Source of the DNA: Anthostomella pinea
Taxonomy: Eukaryota > Ascomycota > Sordariomycetes > Xylariales > Xylariaceae
Direction of reading: 5' to 3'
Length of the DNA: 64,000 nucleotides
Assembly: GCA_963556695.1 (NCBI GenBank)
Contig: CAUWAG010000011.1
Coordinates: 248,001 to 312,000 of the forward strand
Shown here: positions 46,498 through 59,600 of the stretch, one piece after another
How positions within the stretch are numbered: the stretch's first letter is position 1
How the letters are laid out: every line of letters begins with the position of its first letter
The notes under the pieces: generated by a model
The model's database searches: none
The model's input: the letters and a program-made list of their open reading frames with translations, nothing else
Told to the model about the DNA's origin: nothing
Program-made: the position numbers and the translations under genes

Positions 46498-49400
46498 GTA
46501 CATCAAACAAAACACATCGACACGGGCATCTAGTCATCCATTCTGTGAATACAGCAGGGGGACAAAAGAGTGCAGGCCTTACAGAGTTAGCCATCAACCT
46601 GGCTGACTATAAAGGAGAACAAGCAGACATCATTCTGATGCAAGAGCCCTGGGTTGGCATACTACCAGGCAGGAGAATGGGAGTAAAGACACACCCCAAT
46701 TACGATATATACTCCCCAGTGGATTCCTGGGACAGCGACAGTACACGGCCCAGATCTCTCATCTATGTGAGAAAATACCTTTAAGCGGATCAACTCCGGC
46801 CCTATGCTACACGAGACATCACCTGGGTCAAGGTACAAGGCATTACATTTGCCAGTGTCTACCGGCCATGTGACAACCCACAGGAAGTGGATGACATTCT
46901 GGAAGTATGGACTCCACCTTTTGGCTGCGTTATAGCTGGAGATTTCAATGCTGGCGACACATCCTGGGACTCAAGCAATCCAGGATATCATGGTGGTGCT
47001 ATACTTGCACAAACTATGGCAGACCATGGACTGGATCTGATTTCTGAACCAGATGTCCCGACACATGATAACGGAAATGTACTAGATCTGGTGTTCTCTG
47101 ATGTCCCTATGGCTGAAGCCTCAGTCAATGATGCACTTCAGTGCACCTTAGATCATGAGACATTACGAATAGTCATTCCAATCCAGGGAGATCTGGACCG
47201 AGTACCCAAGGCCAATCATTGGATAGTACCGGACAATAAATTACAAGAGCTGGCAGATAATGTCTAAACCAGGATTTATGAGCTCCCCCGGCTGGGTGCA
47301 TCCCCTGGCCAGGTTGATGCCTTTATACAGAGCTTGATCAACATGATCCAAGGCTGTATCAGGACAGTGGGCAAAAAGCCCCGTCAATCTAGGCCCACTG
47401 CTTGGTGGAATGATGACTGCAAAGCAGCTGTTCAGACATACAAGGCCCTTTCCAAACAGACTACAAGCCAAGAAGGACGGAATTCAGCCCGACGGGAATT
47501 TCGCGGCGTGGTTCGGAAAGCTAAGAGAGAGTACTGGCAGACTCTAATCAATTCAGCAACTGAGCCAAAGGACCTATACAGAATTGTCTCTTGGCACAAG
47601 TTATCAGCAGGATTGCGTTCCCCTCTAATCATCATAGGAGACCAAATATTCGAGTCACAAGAGAGCAAGGCAAATGCATTACGCTCAGCCACGTTTGAAC
47701 GAAGTACCTCAGACAACGATATCATCGACCCCTGGTCCGCTCAGATCATACAACCCAAGCCACACATCCCCCTTGAATACCACATCGGACTGGAAGAGGC
47801 TGAAGGGTGCACTTTAGGAACCAAGAGCAACTCCCCGGGAGTAGATACCCTCACAGTACGGATTCTGAAAGCTTGCTGGCCAGTCATTGGTGAACATATC
47901 AGAGCCCTTTTCCAGACCTGCCTACTGATTGGACACCACCCTAAACCATTCAAAGTAGCTGAGGTGGTGATGATCCCAAAACCAGGAAAGAAAGACTACT
48001 CCAATCCCAGGGCCTACAGACCAATATCGCTACTGTCATGTCTTGGCAAGGGCCTAGAACGACTCATTGCGAAAAGAATTACCTGGTTTGTTGTCAAACT
48101 TGGAATTCTAGCCCCACAATATTTTGGAGCTCTACCAAAGCGCTCTGCCACTGACCTGGTAGCTGCACTCATACACGATATTGAGCAGGCCCTTGACCAA
48201 GGCCTCGTTGCAACGGTAGTCACATCAGATGTGAAAGGGGCCTTTGATGCTGCCCTAATGGGACGGCTGGTGGTTCGCATGAGAGAACAGGGCTGGCCAG
48301 GCTTTCTCATAAGATGGGTCCAGTCGTTCATGTCCGAGCGGTCCGCAAGAGTTCGGTTTGAAGGTACTGTAACCGATATAAAAGCTCTCACTTGTGGGCT
48401 CCCACAAGGCTCACCAGTCTCTCCAATCCTCTACATGCTGTATACAGAGCCAATCTGTGCCCGACTTGGCATGAAAAGAAGACGCTTTGGATATGCAGAT
48501 GATCTAGCAACACTCTGCATTGGAAAGAACCTTAAAGAAACAGCTGCAGAGGCTTCTGAAAACCTTCATTTGCTCAACCAATGGGGACATAACAATGCTA
48601 TTGAATTTGATCCCGACAAAACCGAGATTATGCACTTCTCACGGAAAAAGAACTCAGACAATCCCCCAGTTTGCCACGGAACAATGAACAAAACAGCTAA
48701 GCATTCCATGCGATGGCTAGGTGTCCTTCTGGATAGGAAACTAAACTTCAAAGACCATGTTTCTCACTGGGCCAAGAAAGCTAGTAGGGTAGCAAATCAC
48801 CTTCGAGGACTATGCAACACAGTCAAAGGACTTCCAGTAAAGTCAACCAAGAGGGCTGTGAAAGCTTGTGTTATTCCTATTCTCACACATGGCCTGGAGG
48901 CCTGGTACCCAGGAATCGAGAAAACTGGGAGCTTAGGTGAGACATCAGCATGTCGCATTAAGGGGCTTCTTGGAACAATAGATGCCGTACTACGAACGGC
49001 GATCAGGGCTATCTTGCCAGTCTGGAAAACACACCCTGGACATATCTTACACTTTGAATCGCAGATTCCCCCAGCAGGAGTTCTTGCAGAGTCAATAAGA
49101 CGACGTCACGGCCTCCGACTAGGACGAATAGATCAGAGACACCCTCTGGTTGGCAGGCTCCAAATACAAGCTCGCAAGGATCCAACAAGGCTACAAAGAA
49201 GCTTCCAGCTAGTCCCTGACTTCCAGAGACCAATACTTACCAGGCCATCATGGAAGAAGCGCCCAATCCGCAAAGACAAAGACAAAGAAACAGAGCTCTT
49301 CAAGCAATGGTTACAAGAGAGAAACGTGAACACTGACCTTGTCATCTACTCAGATGGATCACAGTTGGATGACCAAGGCACAATCCGCACTGGATGGGGT

Positions 49401-50183
49401 TATACCATCAGGAAAGGCGGCACTACACAAGAAGTATACCGGGGAAGGGGCAGACTTCTACAAGCAGAAGTAGTAGATGCTGAAGTCCATGGTGCTCTCC
49501 AAGGTCTTGCAGCAGCCAGGGCAACTGGACACGGAAAACAGCTATATGTCTGCCTGGACAACACGTCAGTGGTAGATGGGCTCAATGGGACTCCACCCGA
49601 GACATCACAAAACATTTTTCTACGATTTCAAGAACTTGCCACAGCACACACTCCTGGAGTGACCGTCAAATGGATTCCTGGACACAGAGATATTGATGGC
49701 AACGAAGCTGCCGACACACTAGCAAAAGAGGGTGCCATGCTGGAAACAGACACAACAAATCTTCCTACAATCTCTTGGGTCAAGAGAGATCTCAAAAGAC
49801 AGGGCAAGAAAGAGTTCAACCAATGGTGGAAAGACCAATCAGAATCTAGGTATCAAGAAGTATACTCACATGCAGTAACTGAAAGAGACCTTATATCTTT
49901 TAAGAGGAGTACTTTACACAGACTTCTAGCGGCCAGATCTGGACATGGCGACTTTGCCAGATACCATGAACGCTTTGGGCACACAGATTCAAATGATCAC
50001 TGCAGCTGTGGTGAGAAGAAAACACCACAACACATTTTCTTTTGTAAGAGGCTGGGGAAAAATCGGCTACTGCCTAGGCATTTGCCTAGGGCAGCTTGTT
50101 TACAATACTTAGGGGAGAGGAGCACAGAATGGGCAAAATTCGTGGAGAAGAGCAAGTTCTTTTCAACAATCTGCCCCCGATAG
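46491..50183 (+). pseudogene. LINE ORF2: endonuclease, reverse transcriptase, RNase H
   Basis: The ATG at 46491 lies inside the ORF1 stop (ATGTTAG), an arrangement suited to termination-reinitiation. An apurinic-type endonuclease (MQEPWVG, AGDFNAGDTSWDSS, LDHETLRIVI) is followed by reverse transcriptase (RPISLLSCLGKGLERL, CGLPQGSPVSP, FGYADDLATL). Then comes RNase H (VIYSDGSQLDD, AEVHGAL, CLDNTS, DIDGNEAADTL) and a terminal Cys/His motif (HCSCGEKKTPQHIFFC). TAA codons near 46783 and 47265 replace likely Gln codons. From 47268 to the end it is fully open (over 950 codons), so decay is recent. Confidence 0.93.
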
Positions 50184-50389
50184 ATAGCCTTCCTTGAAGG
50201 ACCAGATGGATGACCCCAAGGTCATACCGCCGCAACAACGGGGATGGGCCCGTGAGCGGGACTGACTGTACTTATTATCTTGAGACCTCCACAACCCTGC
50301 GATGCAGAGGCTCTGGGAGGCGTGGTTTGCACTACTGAGGAGCTACCCCCACGTTAAATACAAAACAAACAAACAGAGAAATGCCGGCC

Positions 50390-51240
50390 GGGGCATAGAT
50401 GGTAGCCTCCTCCGAATCAACGGAATGCCGTGCGCTTTGCCCCTGATGCGGCCCAGGCTTCAGCATACCAAGCTGAGTTCTCTATTTGATTAACTTCCCC
50501 TCTCTTAGATTGTACCTCACCAGCCTTTCTTGCGTGTCACCCCGACGTTGCAGTGCAGTCCCACACCTTGCGGTGGTGCCAAAGGGGCTATCCGCGCGCC
50601 ACCCACACCAGGAGAGATGCAGACATGAGGTAGGCTTTCCAATCAATGGGCTACATCGAGTCTCGCCGTCCTGACCCTCGCATGAAAGTGCACATGTGGA
50701 TTGCGTCTCCAGCCAATTGGATGTTGGACCCCAAAGTCCTGCCAGGCTGCAGCGAGAGGGATTCCCTGACGGCGTGTCACGCTCTCCAACGTGATGAAAG
50801 TCGTAATCCAAAGTCAGAGACACGCGTACTCCTTGGACTCTAACTCTCTTGTTCTCGACATCTCCCAGACTTTCCTGTTGCCCATACTCACATTGGTCAC
50901 CATTTGGCCCCGTCATCCTCAGTAGCCTGACTACTGTTAGATGTAAGCGAGTTCAGATTATTCAGGTTGTCAAGTGTGTTCTGCTGTTGTTCTTATTCTG
51001 CTCTGCTTCTTCTGCGTACAGAGATTGATCATCTGTCTTCCTGGTGGGTCAGATGCCCTGTGCGTCTCTGCCCCACTGGAGATCTTCCGGTGTCTATTTC
51101 CGGCTCCCATTCAACAACTACGGTGACCAATCACTCGTTCTCCAATCTTTTGCAATATCACCAAAACTCATTGCTGGCCCGGGTCATCGTTCTCATCATG
51201 TTGGCGTTCAGACAATCTGTCGCTGTGGATGTCGCTGGGG
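50390..51240. other. No gene recognised
   Basis: Intervening sequence between two LINE copies. Short ORFs only. Confidence 0.5.
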
Positions 51241-51822
51241 ATTGATTGATTGATTGATTGTATTTAACGTGGGGGATCGCTCCTCAGTAGTGCAAATCAC
51301 GCCTCTCAGAGCCTCTATATCGCAGGGTTGTGGAGGTATCAAGGTAATAAGTACAGTCAGTCCCGCTCACGAGCCCATCCCCGCTGTTGCAGTGGCATGA
51401 CTTTTAAGGTTATCCATCTGGTCTTTCAAAAATAATTATCTATCAGGGGCAGATTAATAAGAAGAACTTGCTCTTCTCAACGAACCTTGCCCATTCCACG
51501 CTCCTCTCCCCTAAGTATTGTAAACAGGGTGCCCTAGGCGAGTACCTGGACAGCAGTCAGTTCTTCCTAAGGCTTTTGCAAAAGAAAATATGCTGCGGTG
51601 TTTTTCTTTTACCGCAGCTGCAGTGGTCATTCGAGTCTATATGCCCGAAATGTTCGTGGTATCCAGCAAAGTCGCCATGTCCAGATCTGGCTGCTAGAAA
51701 TCTGTGTAAAATACTCCTTTCGAAAGATATGAAGTTCCTCTTGGTTACCGCATGCGAGTATACTTCTTGATACCTAAGTTCTGATTGACCCTCCCACCAT
51801 TGATCGAAATCTCTCTTGCTCT
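51241..51822 (-). mobile_element. Diverged 5'-truncated LINE copy
   Basis: Matches the 3' end of the LINE at 44783-50374 on the opposite strand (encoding WWEGQSELRYQEVYSHAV, HCSCGKRKTPQHIFFC), but with many more differences than the other copies. Its tail is ATTG repeats rather than TTTG. No target duplication was found. Probably an older subfamily. Confidence 0.85.
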
Positions 51823-52743
51823 GCCAGTTAGGGCACAAATTAGCACAAATATCCCATTTCTTGCGTGATAGAGCGTAGGGGTTTGCTGAGCTTGTTGGAG
51901 TTTATTGCACAGCAAGGAGGCCAAAAGGTTGCAAATCTGCTGTATTGGTGTTGTTGTTGTTGAAGGTCTGGAGGTGGTACGCAGCTGTAGTGGATGTGGG
52001 CAATATGTCAGCCCAAGTGGGTCACGTGACCACGCAACAGAGTTTTTGAACGACGAGTATGGTGGGATGTTCAGATTGTTGCACAAGCGCTACGCAGATC
52101 GTACTTTGACGCAGACGAATTAGAATTCCCTCTGAATCATGTCAGCGCATTTCACGAAGCCATGAAGGTAGAGCTGGTATGTACGCCACACATTCTACTA
52201 AGTTCCAGGACTGACAGTCGAAAGATTCCAGTGCTTCGGAGGATGGTTTCAGTACCAATGGAATGGACGGGGATGCTTACCCGACTTCGATCAGGCGCAC
52301 TCAGAGCTAGAGAGTTATCTCTTATTAGCCTTGTCATACCTGTGACATGGATTGGATCAGAGGAGCATCAACGGGTTCAATTTGACAAGGATGATGTTGG
52401 AAATTGTTTTGCATCTCAAGAGTGGCTGACTCTTGTGATTCTACCCAAAGGATGCCGCATGAGGAAGGGGAGAGGTGATTTGGTATTTTACACCGTACTC
52501 TTTCATCTTAAAGGCTATCGAGAAAGATCCTCTCGGGTGCCGGAACAAGGCCGCTAGAAAGTATCAATCAGTATGATGTAAATACTATCAACAGTTGCCC
52601 GGCTTTCCGATCTCATTTGGATGGGAACCTAGATAATTTCAAACGTAAATGACAGCATATCTAATGTAGCAAAGACTGTCCGCCCATATACTAGCCTACA
52701 ACACCTTTTAATAAGCTGTCATTCACAGAACTACCGTGCCATC
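51823..52743. other. No gene recognised
   Basis: Contains an ORF of 131 codons (52162-52557, +) without recognised domains. Otherwise nothing supported. Confidence 0.4.
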
Positions 52744-52751
52744 CTTGCAGT

Positions 52752-53591
52752 CTTCAAGCCTTCCTACAATCTCTTGGGTTAAGAGAGACCTCAAAGGAAA
52801 GGACAGAAAAGAGTTCAACCAATGGTGGAAAGACCAATCAGAACCTAGGTATCAAGAAGTATACTCACACGCAGTAACTAAAAGAGACCTTATATCTTTT
52901 AAGAGGAGTACTTTATACAGACTTCTAGCGGCCAGATCTGGACATGGCGACTTTGCCCGATATCATGAACGCTTTGGGCATACAGACTCGAATAATCATT
53001 GCAGTTGTGGTAAGAAGCAAATACCATAACATATTTTCTTTTGTAAGAGTGTGAGGGCAGTATGAAGGCACACACCAGCGCAACCTACTGCGCCCCACAT
53101 CACACCCTGGCCAGGGGTTCATCTAGATAGCTCTGTCTCCCACCTGTATCTAGCTCTCTTTCCTTCCTTTCTTCATCTTCGATATTTTCGTCTATAGAGT
53201 CGGTTACCCCCTTGTCGTCTGCTTTGTCTCGTCTTAGGTGCCACTCGCCGTGACAAAGAGGCTGGGGAAAAATCGGCTGCTGCCTAGGTACTCGCCTAGG
53301 ACAGCTTATTTACAATACTTAGGGGAGAGGAGCACAGAATGGGCAAAATTCGTGGAGAAGAGCAAGTTCTTTTCAATAATCTGTCCCCCGATAGATAACT
53401 TTTCTTGAAGAACCAGATGGATGACACCAAGGTCATACCGCCGCAACAACGGGGATGGGCCCGTGAGCGGGACTGACTGTACTTATTATCTTGAGACCTC
53501 GACAACCCTGCGATGCAGAGGCTCTGGGAGGCGTGGTTTGCACTACTGAGGAGCTACCCCCCACGTTAAATACAAAACAAACAAACAAACA
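52752..53591 (+). mobile_element. 5'-truncated LINE copy carrying a solo LTR
   Basis: The sequence matches the LINE from the end of RNase H (SLPTISWVKRDLK) through the terminal Cys/His motif and the 3' end with its CAAA-type tail. It is interrupted at 53050-53255 by an LTR-like insert. A short duplication CTTGCAGT at 52744-52751 and 53592-53599 flanks it. Confidence 0.87.
53050..53255. mobile_element. Solo LTR-like element, 206 bp, nested in LINE
   Basis: Ends TGTGAGGG...CGCCGTGACA with perfect 5-bp duplications AAGAG at 53045-53049 and 53256-53260. Because the uninterrupted LINE sequence is known from 50040-50060, the insertion boundaries are certain. It lies after the LINE codons for FFCKR. 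No coding capacity. Confidence 0.92.
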
Positions 53592-53613
53592 CTTGCAGTT
53601 TATTTAACATACT

Positions 53614-53883
53614 CTACCTGTAACAGGTCGATGTAGGAGTTATAGTCACGGCGTCCAGCAGACAGCTGCGCTTTAACACAAATCTGGAGCGTGCTGCCAA
53701 AGCTGCAGTCTCAATATTGTAATCATCATCATCCTGAACTCGCAATATAGAAGAGAAGTTAACCCTACGCGTTGACCCAAAGTCCAAATAATAGGATTTG
53801 TATTCTCCTTTGTGTATGAATAATCGCTCGTTTGGATCGTCCGCAACGGGCAGGAACAGGCTTTTTGACGACATGTAAGTCAT
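53614..53883 (-). CDS. Unrecognised short ORF
   Basis: An 89-codon minus-strand frame (MTYMSSKSLFLPVADDPNER...). No domain is recognised and no neighbours support a function. It may be the end of a host gene truncated by the adjoining LINE and Copia insertions, or spurious. Confidence 0.25.
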   Translation of the reverse strand: MTYMSSKSLFLPVADDPNERLFIHKGEYKSYYLDFGSTRRVNFSSILRVQDDDDYNIETAALAARSRFVLKRSCLLDAVTITPTSTCYR

Positions 53884-53929
53884 GCGTCGTCTTGATACGG
53901 CTTGTCAAGAATTTGGGCAGAGTTGTCGG

Positions 53930-56182
53930 GGCGATTGGGGTTGAGGATTGGTTCGTAGTGAGCTCTGGCCCCAACAGGTCATGGAGTATATGCAGGAGAC
54001 ACCTTTATACCAATCCTAGGATACGGAGAAGTAGACATCACTGCTCATGACTCACTGGGACCATTCATCTTGACACTACGGAATGTCGCCTTCTGTGAAG
54101 GATTTGCGACAAACCTTGTATCTTTACGACAACTCAAAAAGCTTGGATACTATTAGGACAATAAACCTCTTAATAACTATGTCTGACAAAAGGATGATTT
54201 AGTGGTATTCAAATTCACGGATAAGCTTGGACAATGGATTGTGGAGGACATACCCCTTGGCAAAACCAAAGTGTCCTTTGCCCTTCGGAGGAGGATGATC
54301 AACTCCAGAACAGAAAGAGCTCTAAACAAGGGTAACAAGAACCTCTGGCACTGGCGACTGGGGCATCCTGGCCCTGAAGTAATTGCCCAGATTATAAAGC
54401 ATACTAGAAGAGTGAGAATCAAAGGTCCCTCTACTGCTCAGTGTGACGGGTGTGGCAAGGCCAAAATCAAGAAACAGACACGCAGAACACCTAGGCGACC
54501 GTCAACCAAGCCAGGTAGCATCCTGTCTATTGATTTCCTTGACCTTGAGAAGGATTCAGATGGCTACTGGAGTATTATCTTTATCACTTACAGATACTCT
54601 GGGTATATATGGGCATACTTCGTAAGAAAGAGAACTGCAAAAAATATAATTGGCGCCCTCCAAAACATTGTTGGTATACTAAAAATACAGTTCCAGATCA
54701 ATATTGAGGCCATAAAAACAAATAATGAGTTCACCAAGTCAAAGGACATTAAGGACTTTATGAAAAACAACCACATATGAATCGAGCCCTCTGCACCTCA
54801 TACCCAAGACTAAATAGAGGCGTTGAACGCTTGGGAGGTATAATCAAAACAAAAGCTCTTGCCATGCGCAGCGGAGCCAAGCTTCCAATATATCTCTGGC
54901 GTCATATCTATACTGCAGCAGTGTATCTCCACAACTAAACACCATCCTGGCACTACAACTAGAAGACCCTATATGAGATGTTCTTCCAATATCTGTCATT
55001 TCGAGACGGCCTAGTTACCCCTGACTGCAGACCAATGCATACATACCTACGAGCATATGGCTACAAAATATTTGTAATGACTGCCACTGCACAGAAAAAA
55101 AAGGACCGCCTTAAGAAGCTGAACTCAAAAGCCTGGGTTGGCTATCTTATGGGATATAACTCAACCAGTATTTATCTGGTCTGGAACCCATTAACCAGCA
55201 AGGTCCACGCTATGCATGATGTGATAGCAGACGAGGACCAGATGTTCTTAGGAGACTTGAGCGACCTCAAGGACGACCTTCTGCATGTCAGTAAGGAACA
55301 ACTAACACAGTTTCTAATTAGACACAAGGTGCCATCCAAAATCCTAGAGGACATTCTAGTGTACCAGAAAAATAAAGATCTTAACAGATTAATAAAGGAG
55401 CACCCAGACAGAGATTAGATGGACCTGAGTAGTAATAGTACAGAAGATACCCAGGACAAAGTCAACACAAATAATAGCAAAGGGACTGATCACCCCTATA
55501 TATCTGCCGTGTTTGAGCTATACCTGACCCCAGAACCCATTCCTCCGCCTGCGGCAGCACTGCTGGCTGCTACTATCAGAGAGCCTGTGGAGGGCCAGGT
55601 CAGAGCATTGTGCTCCTGGCAAACAGAAGAGGGGATAGATGCCCGTTCATTACCTTTGATTGGGGACGCCATGCCATACGAAATTGTCACGGGAATTGGG
55701 AAGCAGTGTTCAATGCTGGACGCGTTGCCAATCCTGTTGGTTTGATAGATGGCAGGCCAGTGAGCAAAGCCAAGTATAACAAGTACAGAACCTATGGCTC
55801 TTGCCCTGGTGAGAGACCATCACACCAAAGAGATCATCATGGCCCAGTCAGTCTCTATGCCTATAAAAATAAGAAAGATACATCAATTATCACTGCCATT
55901 AGAGCCAAAGAACTGACAAGGTGTCAAAAACCATCTCTACAAGGCTGAGTGGCATCAAGCTGAGGTTGACCATATCAGCAGCCACAATGAAATAGGATCA
56001 TAGGTAATCACTAACAAGTCAGCAACAAATGGACACCAAATCCTGGACTGTATGTGGGTATATAAATACAAGTTTGATAAGCACGGCTTCCTAAGCAAGT
56101 GCAAAGCACGCCTCGTGGTTCGTGGTGACCAGCAGAATAAGAACATCTATTTTTACGGCGAGCATACTGAGGAGCTGGGACA
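53930..56182 (+). mobile_element. Truncated, decayed Copia element (protease to start of RT)
   Basis: In several frames one can follow a protease region (TGHGVYAGDTFIPILGYGEV, FATNLVSLRQLKKLGYY), GAG-pre-integrase (LWHWRLGHPGPEVIAQ), integrase (SIDFLDLEKDSDGYWSIIF, then RLGGIIKTKALAMRSGAKLP after a frameshift) and the beginning of reverse transcriptase (MWVYKYKFDKHGFLSKCKAR). It stops exactly where the LTR of the next Copia begins, and its continuation is not on the other side of that element. No LTR of its own was identified. Confidence 0.8.
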
Positions 56183-56380
56183 TGTTGGATTCTGGGCTAC
56201 GTTAGCCCATCCATAGTCATCCTTCAGGATCACCATCCCCATTTGTGACTCTGTCACATACGTGGCCAATATAAGGCCACGTATCTTTTCCTTTAGTATC
56301 TTGGATATATATAGGGCCATTCTGGCCGCTCCAGAGTAGCTGGAATTCCTCTCCTTAATAGAACACTTTGAAATCTAACA
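56183..56380 (+). repeat. Copia left LTR
   Basis: 198 bp, TGTTGGATTC...AATCTAACA. It contains a TATATATA-type box in its 3' half (GGATATATATAGGG), a likely promoter. Its last bases (TAACA) differ from TCACA in the other two copies. Confidence 0.93.
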
Positions 56381-56627
56381 TGGTAGCATCTCTGATCGAT
56401 CACGACCTCCAGCAGCCCTTACCTTTTAAGCTTTTTCTACTGGTCTGATTCATTCTGATCACCCTCTTTCTGCTTGCGCGCCTCTAGGACTAGCTACCCT
56501 TGTTGCCGCAAGCCTTCAAGTGTTTCTTTGTCATAACTGTTCTTTTTATACAGAAAGAGGTTGCTCCTTGGCTTATATTTTGCCTTATTTGTAGGCTAGT
56601 CTTACGACGTATTATCCTTCTTACATT

Positions 56628-59600
56628 ATGTCTGAATCCACCCCAGAGACGGCCCTCGCCTTTACATCCACCTCTATCCCTCACCTCTAAGACCATCAGA
56701 AGCTCGTCGGCGAGGAGAACTGGGAGGTCTGGGCCCAAATGATGGAGCATTTGCTCACTACTCTCGGGCTCTGGTCTCTTATCCTTGAAGTCATCAAGGT
56801 GGACGAGAAGGAACTATATAAGGCCATAACTGGTGCTGTCGATGCCCCAGCTACGCCTTCCGCAGGAGCCTCTTCCAAGCCCCCTGAATTGGATGCTAAT
56901 CTGAGCATCAAGAGGTCAAAATTATACCTCCCTATCACCCAGAACATCAAGTCTGACCCTGATTCTCGTATCACAGGTCTATTCGACCCTGGTCAGATCT
57001 GGATAGCCTTACGACAGGCATATTCAGGCACAAGAATTGACACAGTTTCATCCATTATAGATAAACTAGCCGCTATTAGATTCCCTGATCACAGAGACAA
57101 GTTCATAGGCAACTACCGCAGACTAATGGATAAAGTCCAGCGGTAGAATATCACATATCCTCCAAATATTCGCATAGCCAATTTCCTGGCTGCTATTCGG
57201 ACAGCCTTTCTAACCCTTTACTGCGAAATCTTAAAGGACTACAACCATAAAATCCTCCTTACGACCGAGAATCTTCTGTACCGGCTCCAGGAGAAGATAC
57301 AGATTCGCAAGGCTCAAGATAAAACCTTTATTACCAATTTTTGTAAGCCTGCTACGCCTAATAAAGGCAGTAGCAAGTAGAAGAATAAAGGGAGGGGCAG
57401 TAATCACCCATCTCCTAATGGCCCCAGAGCCTCTAGAATCAACCAGGACTCTTCCAACAGCAATACCACGGATCCTATCTGGTGCTATGAGTGCGGAGAG
57501 TTTGACAAGAAGAAGGGGCACCTTGGATACAACAAACGCATCCTCAACCAGATCATTCAAGCCTCTGAGAAGGCTAGGAAAGCTGGAAAGCCCTCAACCA
57601 GCGCTCCCACTTACCAGAGTGATCACACCGGCGCTTCTGGCGCCGCTCAATGGTACAATTATTCTGATAAGGCCATCTCCATTTAATCTGCCCTCGCTTA
57701 AGGACTATATGGCGCCAATCAGGAAACAAGTACTAATCTAATCGACACTGTTCATGCCACAACAAGTACGGACTTGTGGCTGTTTGACACTGGTTCTACC
57801 GTTCCTATTTGTAATAGCAGGAAGTGGTTCACTCGCCTTCGAATAGATCCTGACCTGGTCCCCTTTAACACTAGAGGAGGCCCTGTTACTCCTCAAGGTA
57901 TTGGCAACGTGGAGATCCCATTCATTACCTCTAATGGTGATACCGTCACTCAGACAATATCTGGAGCACTGTTTATGCCCTCCTTCCTAATCAATATCCT
58001 CTCAGGAGATCAGATATATCGCCAAGGATGGTATCTAATGATCCGCGATCTGTTTGATCCCTATGGGACATGGGTTGCATCATTCTATCGGGGAATGTAC
58101 GTTCAAACGGAGATCCCCAGTGGCCAGAAGGACATATACAGAATCAATCAAGCCCCAGACGTGTTCACCAATATGGTATCCAAGGATTCTTTCCAGGAAC
58201 TTACCTCTCAAGCCAAATCTGCGGCACTAAGACTACTCCACCACTGGCATACAAGACTAGGCCACCGATCTATTGGTGACCTGATCAAGACAGCCAGTAT
58301 CACCAAAGGGATTGAATTGCCACCAAATATACAAGAGCTGGCAAAAGAATTCACCTGTTTGGAATGTCTGGAGTCCAATCTACGTTGCCTAGTCTCTCGA
58401 GTCGAGCAAGAACATCCAGATCATGCTTTAGACCTGGTACATATGGATACAGCCAAGCACTCTGTCCAAGGCTATAATGGTTCTCTCTATACCACTGTAT
58501 TTGTGGATGGCAAGTCTTGTTTGATAGAGTACTGCCCTTATGAGAAGAAAGGGGAAGCTTCTGACCAAGCCATTTGCTACTGTGAATGCGCTCACACCCA
58601 GTACGGGCGTTACCCAAAGCGATTCCGAATGGATAGTGGTTCTGAATACGCAAGATTCAAGCAATGGGGAGCTGAACGTGGTATCCTGTTTGAAGTCAGT
58701 GCTCCATACACTCCTGAACAGAACGGAGTGGCTGAGAGATCTTTTGGCGTTATATATGCTCTCATTCGCAGTATTATGAAGGATTCCGGGCTACCTGAAG
58801 CCCTTTGGCCTGTTGTTGGACCTGCTGTATGTGATAGGCTCAATATGAGCTATACATCTTTTCTCTAAGGTTTGAAGAAGACTCCATTTGAAGTCTTCTT
58901 TGATGACTTGAACCCTGGAAAGGATAACAAGCTTGATTTGACGAATTTACTGTCAATTGGGCAGGCCGCTGTGGTCCATTTGCTGTAGCAGTGCCGCCCT
59001 AAGGGAGACAAGACCACTCCACACGCAAGGAGAGGTCGTATTCTTCGTTCTCTTGGTTCCAACCAGTACCAGGTGTATCTTACACACCTGAGAAAGGTTA
59101 TAGTTACTGCCCATCTTGAGATTTTGGATGGGTATGTACTTTCAGGGGATTTGATCTATATCTTTCCCAACTTCTGTGGTACACTCAATGACTATGAGAC
59201 AACCAGACCAGATACTAAAGATCTGTCCATGCCATCTTTTCCAGAGGGCGCTCACAATCCTCAGCATATATATATCGAGTCAGATAACAGAAGGGATGAT
59301 AGAGAGGATTCACACCAACCAGTTGTAACATTAGGGACCCCTCTTGGGACCCCTGATATTTCTGATAATAATGATAGTCATCATTCTGACTTTGGATATA
59401 GCGACCCTGAGCCAAGTACTGCTCCAGCTGACTTGATTTCTTTATCATCTGAACCATCTCGTTAAGAAGTAGCCTCAACGGCTGCTCTGGGGTCAAGAAT
59501 CCAATCAGGGCTCAACCCAGAAAATATTCTCTCTGGAGGGCGCACTTAGAGGACTCACAACCATTACGTGGCCGAGTCTTCCACCCCTGGCATATCTCCA

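Larger units (their letters stand above)
44783..50374 (+). mobile_element. Full-length Tad-like LINE (non-LTR retrotransposon)
   Basis: A 5.59-kb element with ORF1, ORF2 and a CAAA-type tail, flanked by a perfect 15-bp target duplication AGAGAAATGCCGGCC at 44768-44782 and 50375-50389. The flanks prove a complete insertion with both ends preserved. It is the reference for the truncated copies at 616-778, 2591-3591, 51241-51822 and 52752-53591. A few nonsense codons make this copy inactive on its own. Confidence 0.95.
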
